A DNA stretch of 62,500 bases, taken from the NCBI RefSeq assembly GCF_000009265.1, contig NC_008380.1:1-62500 (forward strand), given 5' to 3'. Origin of the DNA: Rhizobium johnstonii 3841. GTDB lineage: Bacteria > Pseudomonadota > Alphaproteobacteria > Rhizobiales > Rhizobiaceae. Below are positions 11,428 through 20,777 of this stretch, piece after piece (positions within the stretch are counted from its first letter, which is position 1; each line of letters opens with the position of its first letter). Below the pieces are notes generated by a model. That model was given only the letters and a program-made list of their open reading frames with translations, did not search any database and had not been told where the DNA came from. Position numbers and translations under genes: made by a program.

Positions 11428-11472
11428 GCTTGTTCCAGGGTTCGGGGCAGAAAATTTGGATCGGGGATGGGC

Positions 11473-11757
11473 TTAGTTCGTCCAGACGATGTCGAGTTCT
11501 TCGCGGAAGGCGAAGCGCTTCAGATGATCGTCGATCACGTGCTGCATCCTCTCTTGTTGCGAGGAATCGGCGACGGAAAGTGTCATGGTCAGCGCCGCAT
11601 CGTCGGCCGCAAACGTTACCTCGGCCGTCTCGCTGAACGGCACCCGGCCCTTCAGTGGATCAAAGTCGACGCTGAACTTGTGACTCCAGTGTTTGCAGAG
11701 CTGCTGGAGGTAGCGGCTTGCATGTTCGGTCCGCACAACGGCCTTCGAGAGATGCAT
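11473..11757 (-). CDS. DUF2218 domain protein
   Basis: A 94-residue small protein matching the DUF2218 pattern: TEHASRYLQQLCKHWSHKF near the N-terminus and a C-terminal HLKRFAFREEL. Some family members lie beside siderophore or Fe-uptake genes, but no function is established. The ATG at 11757 has a well-placed GGAG six bases upstream; a GTG four codons earlier is the alternative. It is divergent from the glutathionyl-hydroquinone reductase gene at 11928. Confidence 0.78.
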   Translation of the reverse strand: MHLSKAVVRTEHASRYLQQLCKHWSHKFSVDFDPLKGRVPFSETAEVTFAADDAALTMTLSVADSSQQERMQHVIDDHLKRFAFREELDIVWTN

Positions 11758-11927
11758 TTCGAACTCCACGTCATTTTGTATGGCAGAGACATATTTCCTG
11801 CTTCACCGGCTTGGCAAGCGCAGCATCGTCGCAGTTTGGGTGTACAGACTGTCTTCATAAAAGCGGCCTCACGCGGGCGTCGAAGCAGGGTAATGAACCA
11901 TTTCGTCAATCGATCGGGGAGGTGCGC

Positions 11928-12887
11928 ATGCTGGTGAACGGAAAATGGACGGAAGATTGGCAGCCCGTTCAGGCAAAGGACGAAAAGGGTGGGTTCGTCC
12001 GCCAGACCTCGAGTTTCCGCAATTGGGTGACCCCGGATGGCAGCGCCGGGCCGACCGGCGAAGCCGGCTTTGCAGCCAGCGCCGGCCGTTACCATCTCTA
12101 TGTCGCCTACATCTGCCCCTGGGCCTCGCGCACCCTGATCGGCCGCAAGCTCAAGGGCCTTGAAGATATCATCTCGGTCTCGGTCGTCGAGCCGCTGCTG
12201 GGCAAGCAGGGCTGGCGCTTCGGTGACTATCCCGGCGCGACTGAGGATCACGTCAACGGCGTAACCTATATGCATGAAATCTATACCAGGGCAGCACCCG
12301 ATTTCACCGGCCGGGCCACAGTGCCGATTCTCTGGGACAAGCAGAAAACGACCATCGTCAACAATGAATCCGCCGATATTCTGCGTATGTTGAACAGCGG
12401 CTTCGGCGGTCTGGCAAAAAATCCGATCGATCTTTACCCGGCGGTGAGGTGCACCGAAATCGAAGCCTTCAACGATCGCATCTATCCTGATCTTAACAAC
12501 GGCGTCTACCGCGCCGGTTTCGCCACCACGCAGATCGCTTATGAAGAAGCCTTTGCCGATGTCTTTGCCTGCCTCGACTGGGTCGAGCAGCAGTTCGAGG
12601 GCCGGACTTTTCTCTTCGCCGATCATCCCACCGAAAGCGATATCCGGCTTTTTGTAACGCTGGTGCGCTTCGACGTCGCCTATCACGGCATCTTCAAATG
12701 CAATCTGCGCCGGCTTTCCGACTATGCCAATCTGCGCGCCTTCTGCCGCCGAATGCTGGATTGGCCGGGCATCGGTGAAACGGTGAACCTCGATCATATC
12801 AAGCGCGGCTACTATTCGATCGAAAGCCTCAATCCGACGAAGATCATTCCCTCCGGCCCGGATCTGGCGGAAATTTTTAGAGCATGA
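11928..12887 (+). CDS. Glutathionyl-hydroquinone reductase (YqjG/ECM4-type GST)
   Basis: A 319-residue Xi-class glutathione S-transferase. These enzymes remove glutathione from glutathionyl-hydroquinones by means of a catalytic Cys. The signature YICPWASRTLIGRKLKG near residue 60 carries that Cys, followed by the large insert and the NNESADILRMLN segment that binds GSH. The start at 11928 is preceded by GGGGAGGTG. The stop codon lies inside a repeat element that begins with AGCATGATG, so the repeat supplies the gene's last bases. Confidence 0.9.
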   Translation: MLVNGKWTEDWQPVQAKDEKGGFVRQTSSFRNWVTPDGSAGPTGEAGFAASAGRYHLYVAYICPWASRTLIGRKLKGLEDIISVSVVEPLLGKQGWRFGDYPGATEDHVNGVTYMHEIYTRAAPDFTGRATVPILWDKQKTTIVNNESADILRMLNSGFGGLAKNPIDLYPAVRCTEIEAFNDRIYPDLNNGVYRAGFATTQIAYEEAFADVFACLDWVEQQFEGRTFLFADHPTESDIRLFVTLVRFDVAYHGIFKCNLRRLSDYANLRAFCRRMLDWPGIGETVNLDHIKRGYYSIESLNPTKIIPSGPDLAEIFRA

Positions 12888-12966
12888 TGCCGAAAGATAC
12901 GGGCGGTTTTCGGCAGAAAATCATCCGAATCGCGGCAAAGCCGTACCGCTTCCCGGCAAAGCCGTA
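12881..12966. repeat. Intergenic palindromic repeat fragment with a 13-bp direct repeat
   Basis: The pattern AGCATGATGCCGAAA ... GCGGTTTTCGG matches, in opposite orientation, the element at 46763-46809. It is followed by two copies of CGGCAAAGCCGTA (12933-12945 and 12954-12966). It lies between the GST gene and the FAH-family gene and looks like a decayed rhizobial intergenic mosaic element. Confidence 0.6.
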
Positions 12967-13030
12967 ATGACACCGATGAATAATTCGTTCATAGGTGGCT
13001 GCAAATCCGTTTTCGATGAGGAGGAATTCC

Positions 13031-13873
13031 ATGAAGCTGATGCGTGTTGGCGAAGCCGGCAGTGAAAAACCAGCACTTCTCGATGCCGATGGCAAGATCC
13101 GCGATCTTTCCGGTCATGTTGCCGATATCGGCGGTGAAGCGATCGGACCGGCAGGCCTTGCAAAGATAGCGGCCATCGATCCGAAGAGCCTTCCGGAACT
13201 TGTCCCCGGACGCATCGGCGCCTGCGTCGCGGGCACTGGCAAGTTCATCTGCATCGGCTTGAATTATTCGGATCATGCTGCCGAAACCGGTGCGACCGTG
13301 CCGCCCGAGCCGATCATCTTCATGAAAGCAACATCCGCAATCGTCGGACCGAACGATAATGTTATCATCCCGCGCGGTTCGGAAAAGACCGATTGGGAAG
13401 TCGAGCTCGGCGTCGTCATCGGCAAAACCGCCAAATATGTGACGGAAGCCGAAGCGCTGGATTATGTCGCCGGTTATTGCGTTTCCAATGACGTTTCCGA
13501 GCGCGCTTTCCAGACCGAGCGTTCCGGTCAATGGACCAAGGGGAAATCCTGCGATACGTTTGGTCCGATCGGCCCATGGCTCGTGACCAAGGATGAAATT
13601 CCCGAACCGCAGAACCTCGGCATGTGGCTGACGGTCAACGGCCAGAAGATGCAGAACGGCTCATCGAAAACGATGGTTTACGGGGTTGCGTTCCTCGTCT
13701 CCTACCTCAGCCAGTTCATGTCGCTGCATCCCGGTGACGTGATCTCGACCGGCACGCCTCCGGGCGTCGGCATGGGCCTCAAGCCGCCGCGTTATCTCAA
13801 ATCAGGAGACGTGGTCGAACTCGGCATCGAAGGTCTCGGCACGCAGAAGCAGACCTTCGTAGCGGATCGTTAA
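13031..13873 (+). CDS. Fumarylacetoacetate hydrolase (FAH) family protein
   Basis: A 280-residue FAH-fold enzyme. The metal-binding acidic residues appear in TDWEVELGVVIG (the E.E pair) and YCVSNDVSER (Asp), following FICIGLNYSDHAAETG. Family members hydrolyse or decarboxylate beta-diketones and oxo-acids in aromatic or sugar degradation; this subgroup includes ureidoglycolate lyase and diketo-deoxy-fuconate hydrolase relatives, so the substrate is open. The start is fixed by GAGGAGG upstream of ATG 13031. It appears to be a single-gene unit. Confidence 0.87.
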   Translation: MKLMRVGEAGSEKPALLDADGKIRDLSGHVADIGGEAIGPAGLAKIAAIDPKSLPELVPGRIGACVAGTGKFICIGLNYSDHAAETGATVPPEPIIFMKATSAIVGPNDNVIIPRGSEKTDWEVELGVVIGKTAKYVTEAEALDYVAGYCVSNDVSERAFQTERSGQWTKGKSCDTFGPIGPWLVTKDEIPEPQNLGMWLTVNGQKMQNGSSKTMVYGVAFLVSYLSQFMSLHPGDVISTGTPPGVGMGLKPPRYLKSGDVVELGIEGLGTQKQTFVADR

Positions 13874-14078
13874 CGACGCTTCCTGTTGAGAAACTTAAGT
13901 TTTCAGGTCGATTATGATGCCGGGGATCAATTCTCCGGCATTTCTTGTGTGGGTCTGGTTCGTCAATGTTGCTGCGCAACAAAAACCTGTTAGTCTGCGT
14001 TACGTGCCCGCGTTACGAAAAGAGTCGATGCCTCTCAATCGGTGTCATCTTTTCGATAGAGAAAGGTGGCGCCTTCCA

Positions 14079-15356
14079 ATGTTTTATCAGCTTTATGAAT
14101 TGAACCATGCCGCCATGGCGCCGTTTCGCGCCGCGGCCGATATCATGCGATTTGCCTATGCCAATCCGCTGAATCCGTTCTCCCATACGCCGTTCGGCCG
14201 CACGATGGCAGCAAGTCTCGAAATGTTCGAACGCACGACGCGCCGCTACGGGAAACCGGAATTCGGATTGAAGCAGACGACGATCGGTGACAAGACGGTG
14301 TCCGTCCGCGAAGAGGTCGTCTGGTCGCGACCCTTCTGCAATCTTCTGCATTTCGCCCGCAATGCACCCGCCGCCCGCGGCAATGACCCACGCATCCTGA
14401 TCGTCGCGCCGATGTCCGGCCACTATGCCACGCTGCTGCGCGGCACGGTCGAGGCGCTGCTGCCGAGTGCCGATATCTATATCACCGACTGGATCGACGC
14501 CCGTATGGTGCCGATGACGGAAGGCACGTTCGATTTCGACGATTACATCGACTACGTTATCGAGATGCTGCATTTCCTCGGTCACGACACGCATGTCGTC
14601 GCCGTCTGTCAGCCTTCCGTCCCGGTGCTGGCTGCCGCTGCCGTGATGGAAGAAGCCAGGGATCCGCTTTCGCCGGCGTCGATGACGCTGATGGGCGGCC
14701 CGATCGACACGCGCATTAACCCGACGGCGGTCAACAAGCTCGCCCAGGAGCGGTCGCTGCAGTGGTTCTCCGACAATGTCATCATGAACGTGCCCTGGCC
14801 GCAGCCGGGTTTCGTGCGCCCGGTCTACCCGGGGTTCCTCCAGCTTTCAGGCTTCATGTCGATGAATCTTGATCGCCACCTCGTCGCGCACAAGGAGTTC
14901 TTCATGCATCTCGTGAAGAACGACGGCGAGCCGGAAAGACATCGCGATTTCTACGACGAATATCTCGCGGTCATGGATCTGACCGCCGAATTTTATCTGC
15001 AGACGGTGGAGGAGGTCTTCATCAAGCATTCGCTGCCGAAGGGTGAACTGATGCATCGCGGCAAACGCGTCGATCCGACGGCGATTCGCAATGTGGCGCT
15101 TCTGACAGTCGAAGGGGAGAATGACGACATCTCGGGAGTCGGCCAGACAATGGCGGCGCAGACCATCTGTGTGAACATTCCCGAAGATATGCGCATGCAT
15201 TATCTTCAGCCGGATGTCGGCCATTATGGTGTTTTCAACGGCTCGCGTTTCCGCCGCGAGATCGCGCCGCGCATCATCGATTTCGTCCGCCAGCATTCCC
15301 GTTCCGCCGTCAAGCCTCAGATCCCACGTGTCATCAAGGGCGGCCGGACGGGCTGA
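14079..15356 (+). CDS. phaZ: Intracellular polyhydroxyalkanoate depolymerase
   Basis: A 425-residue enzyme that mobilises stored poly-3-hydroxybutyrate. The N-terminus MFYQLYELNHAAMAPFR and the PMSGHYATLLRGTV segment are typical of intracellular PhaZ. The nucleophile is a Cys in VAVCQPSVPV (Cys177) rather than the lipase-box Ser, as in the Ralstonia enzyme, and the C-terminal DVGHYGVFNGSRFR carries the catalytic His. The start at 14079 gives the family length. The roughly 200-bp gap upstream (13874-14078) presumably contains the promoter; I see no other gene in it. Confidence 0.93.
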   Translation: MFYQLYELNHAAMAPFRAAADIMRFAYANPLNPFSHTPFGRTMAASLEMFERTTRRYGKPEFGLKQTTIGDKTVSVREEVVWSRPFCNLLHFARNAPAARGNDPRILIVAPMSGHYATLLRGTVEALLPSADIYITDWIDARMVPMTEGTFDFDDYIDYVIEMLHFLGHDTHVVAVCQPSVPVLAAAAVMEEARDPLSPASMTLMGGPIDTRINPTAVNKLAQERSLQWFSDNVIMNVPWPQPGFVRPVYPGFLQLSGFMSMNLDRHLVAHKEFFMHLVKNDGEPERHRDFYDEYLAVMDLTAEFYLQTVEEVFIKHSLPKGELMHRGKRVDPTAIRNVALLTVEGENDDISGVGQTMAAQTICVNIPEDMRMHYLQPDVGHYGVFNGSRFRREIAPRIIDFVRQHSRSAVKPQIPRVIKGGRTG

Positions 15357-15501
15357 ATCAGGGACAGCTGAATTAGCAAAACGGATTCAAGACCTTGTCC
15401 GATTTCGCGGGCAATCGTCTTGAAGGCGGTTCTTGCGGTAACCACATCGATTTCAGCGTTCGGTATCCTGCCGGGCGCGGAAAGCGAGGGATACCCGCAC
15501 G

Positions 15502-15936
15502 ATGAACCAGTCAGCATTGCTTCGACCGGATTGGACTCCGGCTACCATTGCCCTGATGATTCTCGGCTTCATGGTTTTCTGGCCTCTGGGTCTTGCCATG
15601 CTTGCCTACATCATCTTCGGCGACCGTCTGCGCGGCTTCAAGCGTGACGTCAACGAGGCGACCGATGGCTTCTTTGCCTCCTGCCGCCGCCCGCATGGCC
15701 GTCACCGCCCGCACTTCTCGACCGGAAACGTCGCCTTTGACGACTGGCGTAAGGCCGAACTCGACCGGATGGAGGAAGAGCGCCGCAAGCTTGACGAAAT
15801 GCGCGAGGAATTCGACTCCTATCTGCGCGAGCTCCGCCGCGCCAAGGATCAGGAAGAGTTCGACCGCTTCATGCGCGACCGCAGAAACGCCAAGCGCGAT
15901 GACAACGGCCCGGTCGCTGAATATCAGACGCCGTAA
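15502..15936 (+). CDS. DUF2852 membrane protein
   Basis: A 144-residue protein with one strongly hydrophobic segment (about residues 12-36: TIALMILGFMVFWPLGLAML), then a charged C-terminal region rich in Arg, Glu and Asp that is probably helical or coiled coil (about residues 88-135). This architecture matches DUF2852, found in Alphaproteobacteria and without known function. It stands alone between phaZ and a metallopeptidase gene, with its own terminator. Confidence 0.8.
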   Translation: MNQSALLRPDWTPATIALMILGFMVFWPLGLAMLAYIIFGDRLRGFKRDVNEATDGFFASCRRPHGRHRPHFSTGNVAFDDWRKAELDRMEEERRKLDEMREEFDSYLRELRRAKDQEEFDRFMRDRRNAKRDDNGPVAEYQTP

Positions 15937-15958
15937 ACGCCTGGACCATGAAATGATG

Positions 15959-15984
15959 ACCGGCATCTCCCGATGCCGGTTTTT
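15959..15984 (+). terminator. Rho-independent terminator after DUF2852 gene
   Basis: ACCGGCATC and GATGCCGGT form a perfect 9-bp stem around a 4-nt loop, followed by TTTTTCC. Confidence 0.85.
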
Positions 15985-16043
15985 CCATGTCTGCCCTTCC
16001 GGCGATCATTTAGATTTGCCGGCGAATCGTATAGAAAACACGC

Positions 16044-16802
16044 ATGTTCTCGCTTCTGAAAACAAGGTCGAAGGCGCGAAAGCCGGCTCCGCCCGAAATG
16101 CGGACGCTCGATGTCGCTGGCCGGCTCATGCCGCTGACGATCAAGCAGCATGACCGGGCGACACGCATCACGCTGCGCATCGAACCGGGTGGCCGCGCCT
16201 TGAAGATGACGGTGCCGAAAGGCCTTGCGGCGCGTGAGGTCAATGCCTTCCTCGATCGTCACCAGGGCTGGCTGCTCACCAAGCTTGCCAAGTTTTCGAC
16301 CGATACCGGCCTGCGTGACGGCGGCGAAATCCTCCTTCGCGGCGTTTCCCATCGTATCCAGCATAGCGGCAGCTTGCGCGGGCTGACGGAGGCGGTTTCC
16401 ATAGACGGCAGGCCGGTGCTGCGCGTCAGTGGCATGCCGGAACATGTCGGACGACGCATTGCGGCCTTTCTCAAGAAAGAGGCGCGCGCCGATCTCGCAA
16501 GACTGGCGACGATGCATGCCGCAACGATCCGGGCGCCGATCCGCTCGATCTCGATGAAGGATACTCGTAGCCGCTGGGGCTCGTGTTCGTCGGAGGGAAA
16601 TCTGAGCTTTTCCTGGCGTATCGTCATGGCGCCGCCTTCGGTGATCGATTATCTCGCCGCCCATGAGGTCGCCCACCTCAAGGAAATGAACCACGGTCCG
16701 CACTTCTGGGCCCTCTGTCGTAAGCTTTGCCCCGGCATGGAGGAGGCGAAGTCCTGGCTCAAGCGGCATGGCAGCCAGTTGCATGCCATCGATTTCGACT
16801 AG
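16044..16802 (+). CDS. YgjP/DUF45-family zinc metallopeptidase
   Basis: A 252-residue protein of the YgjP-like (WLM/SprT-related) group. The C-terminal half has the family pattern DTRSRWGSCSSEGNLSFSWR, then HEVAHLKEMNHGPHFW, an HExxH zinc site with a third His downstream. The N-terminal domain (residues 1-130) is beta-rich. In bacteria the substrate is not known; some members are paired with type I restriction systems, but nothing of the kind is nearby. The stop lies at the edge of an intergenic repeat. Confidence 0.86.
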   Translation: MFSLLKTRSKARKPAPPEMRTLDVAGRLMPLTIKQHDRATRITLRIEPGGRALKMTVPKGLAAREVNAFLDRHQGWLLTKLAKFSTDTGLRDGGEILLRGVSHRIQHSGSLRGLTEAVSIDGRPVLRVSGMPEHVGRRIAAFLKKEARADLARLATMHAATIRAPIRSISMKDTRSRWGSCSSEGNLSFSWRIVMAPPSVIDYLAAHEVAHLKEMNHGPHFWALCRKLCPGMEEAKSWLKRHGSQLHAIDFD

Positions 16803-16908
16803 CGCATAACCTCGAAAATCGAATCGGTTTTTCGGAAAGGATTATGCGCAGATTTAAAGTGATAGAGCGTCCTTTGGACGCGCGGCGCTCTGGCCGAGAG
16901 CCGCGCTA
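16802..16908. repeat. Rhizobial intergenic repeat, copy 1 (RIME-like)
   Basis: It begins GCGCATAACC, has an internal inverted AAAATCG/CGATT-like arm, then ATTATGCGC and AGCGTCCTTTGGACGCGCGGCGCT. The same order of blocks is found at 39079-39182 (inverted) and 51263-51366. It lies between the metallopeptidase gene and trpF. Confidence 0.7.
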
Positions 16909-16968
16909 AATTCAGTGTCCGTCGCAAATTGGCTCGACTCTTTCCGCATTTCGTGTCACTTCGCTGCC

Positions 16969-17637
16969 ATGAGACCGGATATCAAGATCTGTGGTTTGAA
17001 GACGCCTGAGGCTGTCGATCGCGCGCTGAAGCGCGGTGCGACCCATATCGGTTTTATCTTCTTCGAAAAGAGCCCGCGTTATATCGAGCCGGACCTGGCG
17101 GCAAAACTGGCCGAACCTGCGCGTGGCAAGGCGAAAATCGTCGCTGTCGTCGTCGATCCGACCAATGACGAACTCGACGAGATCGTGTCGTTGTTGAAGC
17201 CGGATATGCTCCAGCTTCACGGCAATGAGAGCCCCGAACATGTACTGACCATAAAGGCGCTCTATGGTCTGCCCGTGATGAAGGTCTTTTCGGTACGCAC
17301 GGCAGACGACCTGAAGCGCGTCGAGGCCTATATCGGCATCGCCGACCGTTTCCTCTTCGACGCCAAAGCGCCGAAGGGTTCGGAACTGCCTGGCGGCAAC
17401 GGTATTTCCTTCGATTGGAGCCTTCTCAGCTGGCTTGACGGCAGCGTCGACTACATGCTTTCCGGCGGGCTGAACAAGGACAATGTCGCCGAGGCGCTTT
17501 TCGTCACCAAGGCACCGGGTATCGACGTCTCCTCGGGAGTCGAAACTGCGCCTGGCGTGAAGAGCGTCGCGAAGATCGATGAATTTTTTGACGCGGTCGA
17601 AAAGGCGAATGCGCCGATGATGGCCTCAGGGAGTTGA
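16969..17637 (+). CDS. trpF: Phosphoribosylanthranilate isomerase
   Basis: A 222-residue (beta/alpha)8 enzyme that isomerises N-(5-phosphoribosyl)anthranilate to CdRP in tryptophan synthesis. The start at 16969 ([14 protein letters not shown]) places the catalytic Cys in the canonical IKICGLK motif; an upstream frame opening adds 18 unrelated residues. [10 protein letters not shown] and the C-terminal [14 protein letters not shown] and [13 protein letters not shown] phosphate-binding loops are intact. It is followed 2 bp later by trpB, and trpA continues the unit. Confidence 0.95.
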   Translation: MRPDIKICGLKTPEAVDRALKRGATHIGFIFFEKSPRYIEPDLAAKLAEPARGKAKIVAVVVDPTNDELDEIVSLLKPDMLQLHGNESPEHVLTIKALYGLPVMKVFSVRTADDLKRVEAYIGIADRFLFDAKAPKGSELPGGNGISFDWSLLSWLDGSVDYMLSGGLNKDNVAEALFVTKAPGIDVSSGVETAPGVKSVAKIDEFFDAVEKANAPMMASGS

Positions 17638-17639
17638 GA

Positions 17640-18860
17640 GTGAACGAGACGCCTAAACCGAATTCCTTCCGTTCCGGCCCCGATGAAGATGGCCGTTTCG
17701 GCATTTATGGCGGTCGTTTCGTGGCCGAAACGCTGATGCCGCTGATCCTCGACCTGCAGGACGAGTGGAACAGGGCAAAGAACGATCCGGCATTCCAGGC
17801 CGAATTGAAACATCTCGGCGCCCATTATATCGGCCGCCCGAGCCCGCTCTATTTCGCCGAGCGGCTGACAGCCGAACTCGGCGGCGCCAAGATCTATTTC
17901 AAGCGCGAAGAGCTGAACCATACCGGCTCGCACAAGATCAACAACTGCATCGGCCAGATCCTGCTCGCCAAGCGCATGGGCAAGACCCGCATCATCGCCG
18001 AAACCGGTGCTGGCCAGCACGGCGTCGCCTCCGCGACCGTTGCCGCCCGCTTTGGCCTTCCCTGCGTCGTCTATATGGGCGCCACCGACGTCGAGCGTCA
18101 GGCACCGAATGTTTTCCGCATGAAGCTGCTCGGCGCGGAAGTCAAGCCGGTCACGGCAGGCAGCGGCACGCTGAAGGACGCCATGAACGAGGCGCTTCGC
18201 GACTGGGTCACCAATGTCGAGGATACCTATTACCTGATCGGAACGGCAGCCGGTCCGCATCCCTATCCGGAGATGGTCCGCGATTTCCAGTCGGTGATCG
18301 GCATCGAAGCGAAAGAGCAGATGCTGGCAGCCGAAGGCCGTCTTCCGGATCTCGTCATCGCTGCCGTCGGCGGCGGCTCGAACGCCATCGGCATTTTCCA
18401 TCCTTTCCTGGATGATCCCTCTGTCAAGATCGTCGGCGTCGAAGCCGGCGGCAAGGGTCTGCAGGGCGACGAACATTGCGCCTCGATCACTGCCGGTTCG
18501 CCGGGCGTGCTGCACGGCAACCGCACCTACCTGCTGCAGGATAGTGACGGTCAGATCAAGGAAGGCCATTCGATTTCGGCCGGTCTCGATTATCCCGGCA
18601 TCGGCCCCGAACATTCCTGGCTGAATGATACCGGCCGCGTCGACTATGTGCCGATCATGGATCACGAAGCGCTTGAGGCTTTCCAGACCCTGACCCGCCT
18701 CGAAGGCATCATCCCGGCGCTCGAGCCCTCGCATGCGATTGCCGAGGTGATTAAACGCGCACCGACGATGGGCAAGGACGAGATCATCCTGATGAACCTC
18801 TCCGGCCGCGGCGACAAGGATATCTTCACCGTCGGCAAGATTCTGGGAATGGGACTGTAA
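17640..18860 (+). CDS. trpB: Tryptophan synthase beta chain
   Basis: A 406-residue PLP enzyme that condenses indole with serine. The PLP lysine is in [15 protein letters not shown] near residue 95, the glycine-rich phosphate loop is GGGSNAIG, and [11 protein letters not shown] is the carboxylate-binding loop. The GTG at 17640 gives the standard N-terminus; the TTG six bases upstream overlaps trpF and is less likely. It lies 3 bp upstream of trpA, as expected for the alpha2beta2 complex partner. Confidence 0.96.
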   Translation: MNETPKPNSFRSGPDEDGRFGIYGGRFVAETLMPLILDLQDEWNRAKNDPAFQAELKHLGAHYIGRPSPLYFAERLTAELGGAKIYFKREELNHTGSHKINNCIGQILLAKRMGKTRIIAETGAGQHGVASATVAARFGLPCVVYMGATDVERQAPNVFRMKLLGAEVKPVTAGSGTLKDAMNEALRDWVTNVEDTYYLIGTAAGPHPYPEMVRDFQSVIGIEAKEQMLAAEGRLPDLVIAAVGGGSNAIGIFHPFLDDPSVKIVGVEAGGKGLQGDEHCASITAGSPGVLHGNRTYLLQDSDGQIKEGHSISAGLDYPGIGPEHSWLNDTGRVDYVPIMDHEALEAFQTLTRLEGIIPALEPSHAIAEVIKRAPTMGKDEIILMNLSGRGDKDIFTVGKILGMGL

Positions 18861-18863
18861 GAC

Positions 18864-19703
18864 ATGACCGCACGCATGGACAAACGCTTTGCCGAGCTGA
18901 AGGCCGAGGGCCGTCCGGCGCTTGTGACCTATTTCATGGGCGGCGATCCCGACTACGACACCTCGCTCGGCATCATGAAGGCGCTGCCGGAGGCAGGCTC
19001 CGACATCATCGAGCTCGGCATGCCCTTTTCCGATCCGATGGCCGACGGCCCGGCGATCCAGCTGGCCGGCCAGCGCGCGCTGAAAGGCGGCCAGACGCTG
19101 AAGAAGACGCTGCAGCTGGCGGCCGATTTCCGCAAGACCAACGATGCGACGCCGATCGTGATGATGGGTTACTACAACCCGATCTATATTTACGGCGTCG
19201 AGAAATTCCTCGACGACGCGCTCTTAGCCGGCATCGACGGCCTGATCGTTGTCGACCTGCCACCCGAGATGGATGACGAGCTCTGCATTCCGGCGATCCG
19301 CAAAGGCATCAATTTCATTCGGTTGGCGACGCCGACGACGGATGAGAAGCGCCTGCCGAAAGTCCTGAAGAACACCTCAGGCTTCGTCTACTACGTCTCG
19401 ATGAACGGCATCACCGGTTCGGCGCTGCCTGATCCGTCGTTGGTTTCGGGCGCGGTCGAGCGCATCAAGCAGCACACCAAGCTGCCCGTCTGCGTCGGCT
19501 TCGGCGTCAAGACGGCGGAACACGCAAAAGTCATCGGCGGTTCGGCCGACGGCGTCGTCGTCGGCACCGCGATCGTCAATCAGGTCGCGACCAGCTTGAC
19601 GCATGACGGAAAGGCAACGGCCGACACCGTTCAGGCGGTTGCCACGCTGGTGCGCGGCCTTTCCACAGGAACACGTTCGGCGCGCCTTGTTGCTGCCGAA
19701 TAG
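18864..19703 (+). CDS. trpA: Tryptophan synthase alpha chain
   Basis: A 279-residue TIM-barrel subunit that cleaves indole-glycerol phosphate and channels indole to TrpB. The catalytic Glu lies in [16 protein letters not shown] and the catalytic Asp in [11 protein letters not shown]; the phosphate loop [10 protein letters not shown] is present. It is the last trp gene. A repeat element of about 100 bp separates it from accD, so accD and folC may or may not share this transcript. Confidence 0.95.
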   Translation: MTARMDKRFAELKAEGRPALVTYFMGGDPDYDTSLGIMKALPEAGSDIIELGMPFSDPMADGPAIQLAGQRALKGGQTLKKTLQLAADFRKTNDATPIVMMGYYNPIYIYGVEKFLDDALLAGIDGLIVVDLPPEMDDELCIPAIRKGINFIRLATPTTDEKRLPKVLKNTSGFVYYVSMNGITGSALPDPSLVSGAVERIKQHTKLPVCVGFGVKTAEHAKVIGGSADGVVVGTAIVNQVATSLTHDGKATADTVQAVATLVRGLSTGTRSARLVAAE

Positions 19704-19721
19704 TTTGCCCACATTGGCAAT

Positions 19722-19825
19722 AAAGCATGTCGCGCAAAAGTGTGCAGCGGTTTTGCGGCAACGACATGCGGGAAACTAGGACCTAAAGCGTGGCAGCGAA
19801 TCTGAAAGATCGCGACGCGCTTTAG
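19722..19825. repeat. Palindromic intergenic repeat between trpA and accD
   Basis: It contains GCATGTCGCGCAAAAGTGTG, then AGCGGTTTTGCGGCAACGACATGC, an imperfect inverted repeat, followed by CCTAAAGCG ... CGACGCGCTTTAG, a second inverted pair. The layout is like the 46763-46809 element (GTGTGAGCGGTTTTCGG on the minus strand). It resembles short dispersed repeats common in Rhizobium chromosomes and fills most of the trpA-accD gap. Confidence 0.7.
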
Positions 19826-19844
19826 ACTATCAGGAGTATTCGAG

Positions 19845-20750
19845 TTGAACTGGATCACCAACTACGTTCGCCCGCGGATCAATTCCATGCTGGGCCGTCG
19901 CGAAGTGCCGGAGAACCTCTGGATCAAGTGCCCGGAAACGGGCGAGATGGTCTTCCACAAGGACCTGGAAGGTAACAAATGGGTCATTCCGGCGTCCGGT
20001 TATCACATGAAGATGCCGGCCAAGGCGCGCCTGGCCGATCTTTTCGACAATGGCGAGTTTGAATCGCTGCCGCAGCCGAAGGTCGCGCAGGACCCGCTGA
20101 AGTTCCGCGATTCGAAGAAATATAGCGATCGCTTGCGCGACAGCCGCCTGAAGACCGAACAGGAGGATACGATCCTCGCCGGTGTCGGAAAGGTGCAGGG
20201 ACTGAAACTGGTGGCCGTTGTGCACGAATTCAACTTTATCGGCGGTTCGCTCGGCATGGCCGCCGGCGAGGCGATCGTCAAGGCTTTCGAGCGCGCGACG
20301 GCTGAAAAGTGCCCGTTGGTGATGTTCCCCGCTTCCGGCGGTGCGCGCATGCAGGAAGGCATCCTGTCGCTGATGCAGCTGCCGCGCACGACGGTTGCCG
20401 TCGACATGCTGAAAGAATCCGGCCAGCCCTATATCGTCGTGCTGACCAATCCGACGACCGGTGGCGTCACGGCCTCCTATGCCATGCTTGGCGATATTCA
20501 TCTGGCCGAGCCCGGCGCCGAAATCGGCTTTGCCGGCAAGCGCGTGATCGAACAGACTCTGCGTGAAAAACTGCCCGAAGGCTTCCAGACCGCCGAATAC
20601 CTGCTGGAACATGGTATGGTCGATATGGTCGTCAAACGTCACGATATTCCCGAAACGCTGGCGCGCCTCTTGAAGATCCTGACGAAGAAGCCGGTATCGG
20701 CGGCAAACGACATGAATGGCGGCGCGATCGCTCTGGCGGCGAGCGCCTGA
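19845..20750 (+). CDS. accD: Acetyl-CoA carboxylase carboxyltransferase subunit beta
   Basis: A 301-residue subunit that, with AccA, transfers CO2 from biotin to acetyl-CoA in fatty-acid synthesis. It starts at TTG after AGGAG. The crotonase-fold core shows [26 protein letters not shown] and [17 protein letters not shown]. The N-terminal zinc-ribbon region has only the first of the four Cys ligands seen in E. coli (Cys29; the others are replaced by Thr, Ile and Ser), so zinc binding is doubtful. folC follows 27 bp downstream, as in many Proteobacteria. Confidence 0.94.
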
Positions 20751-20777
20751 TAACCGACAAGCAGGCGGGGTGCCGAA

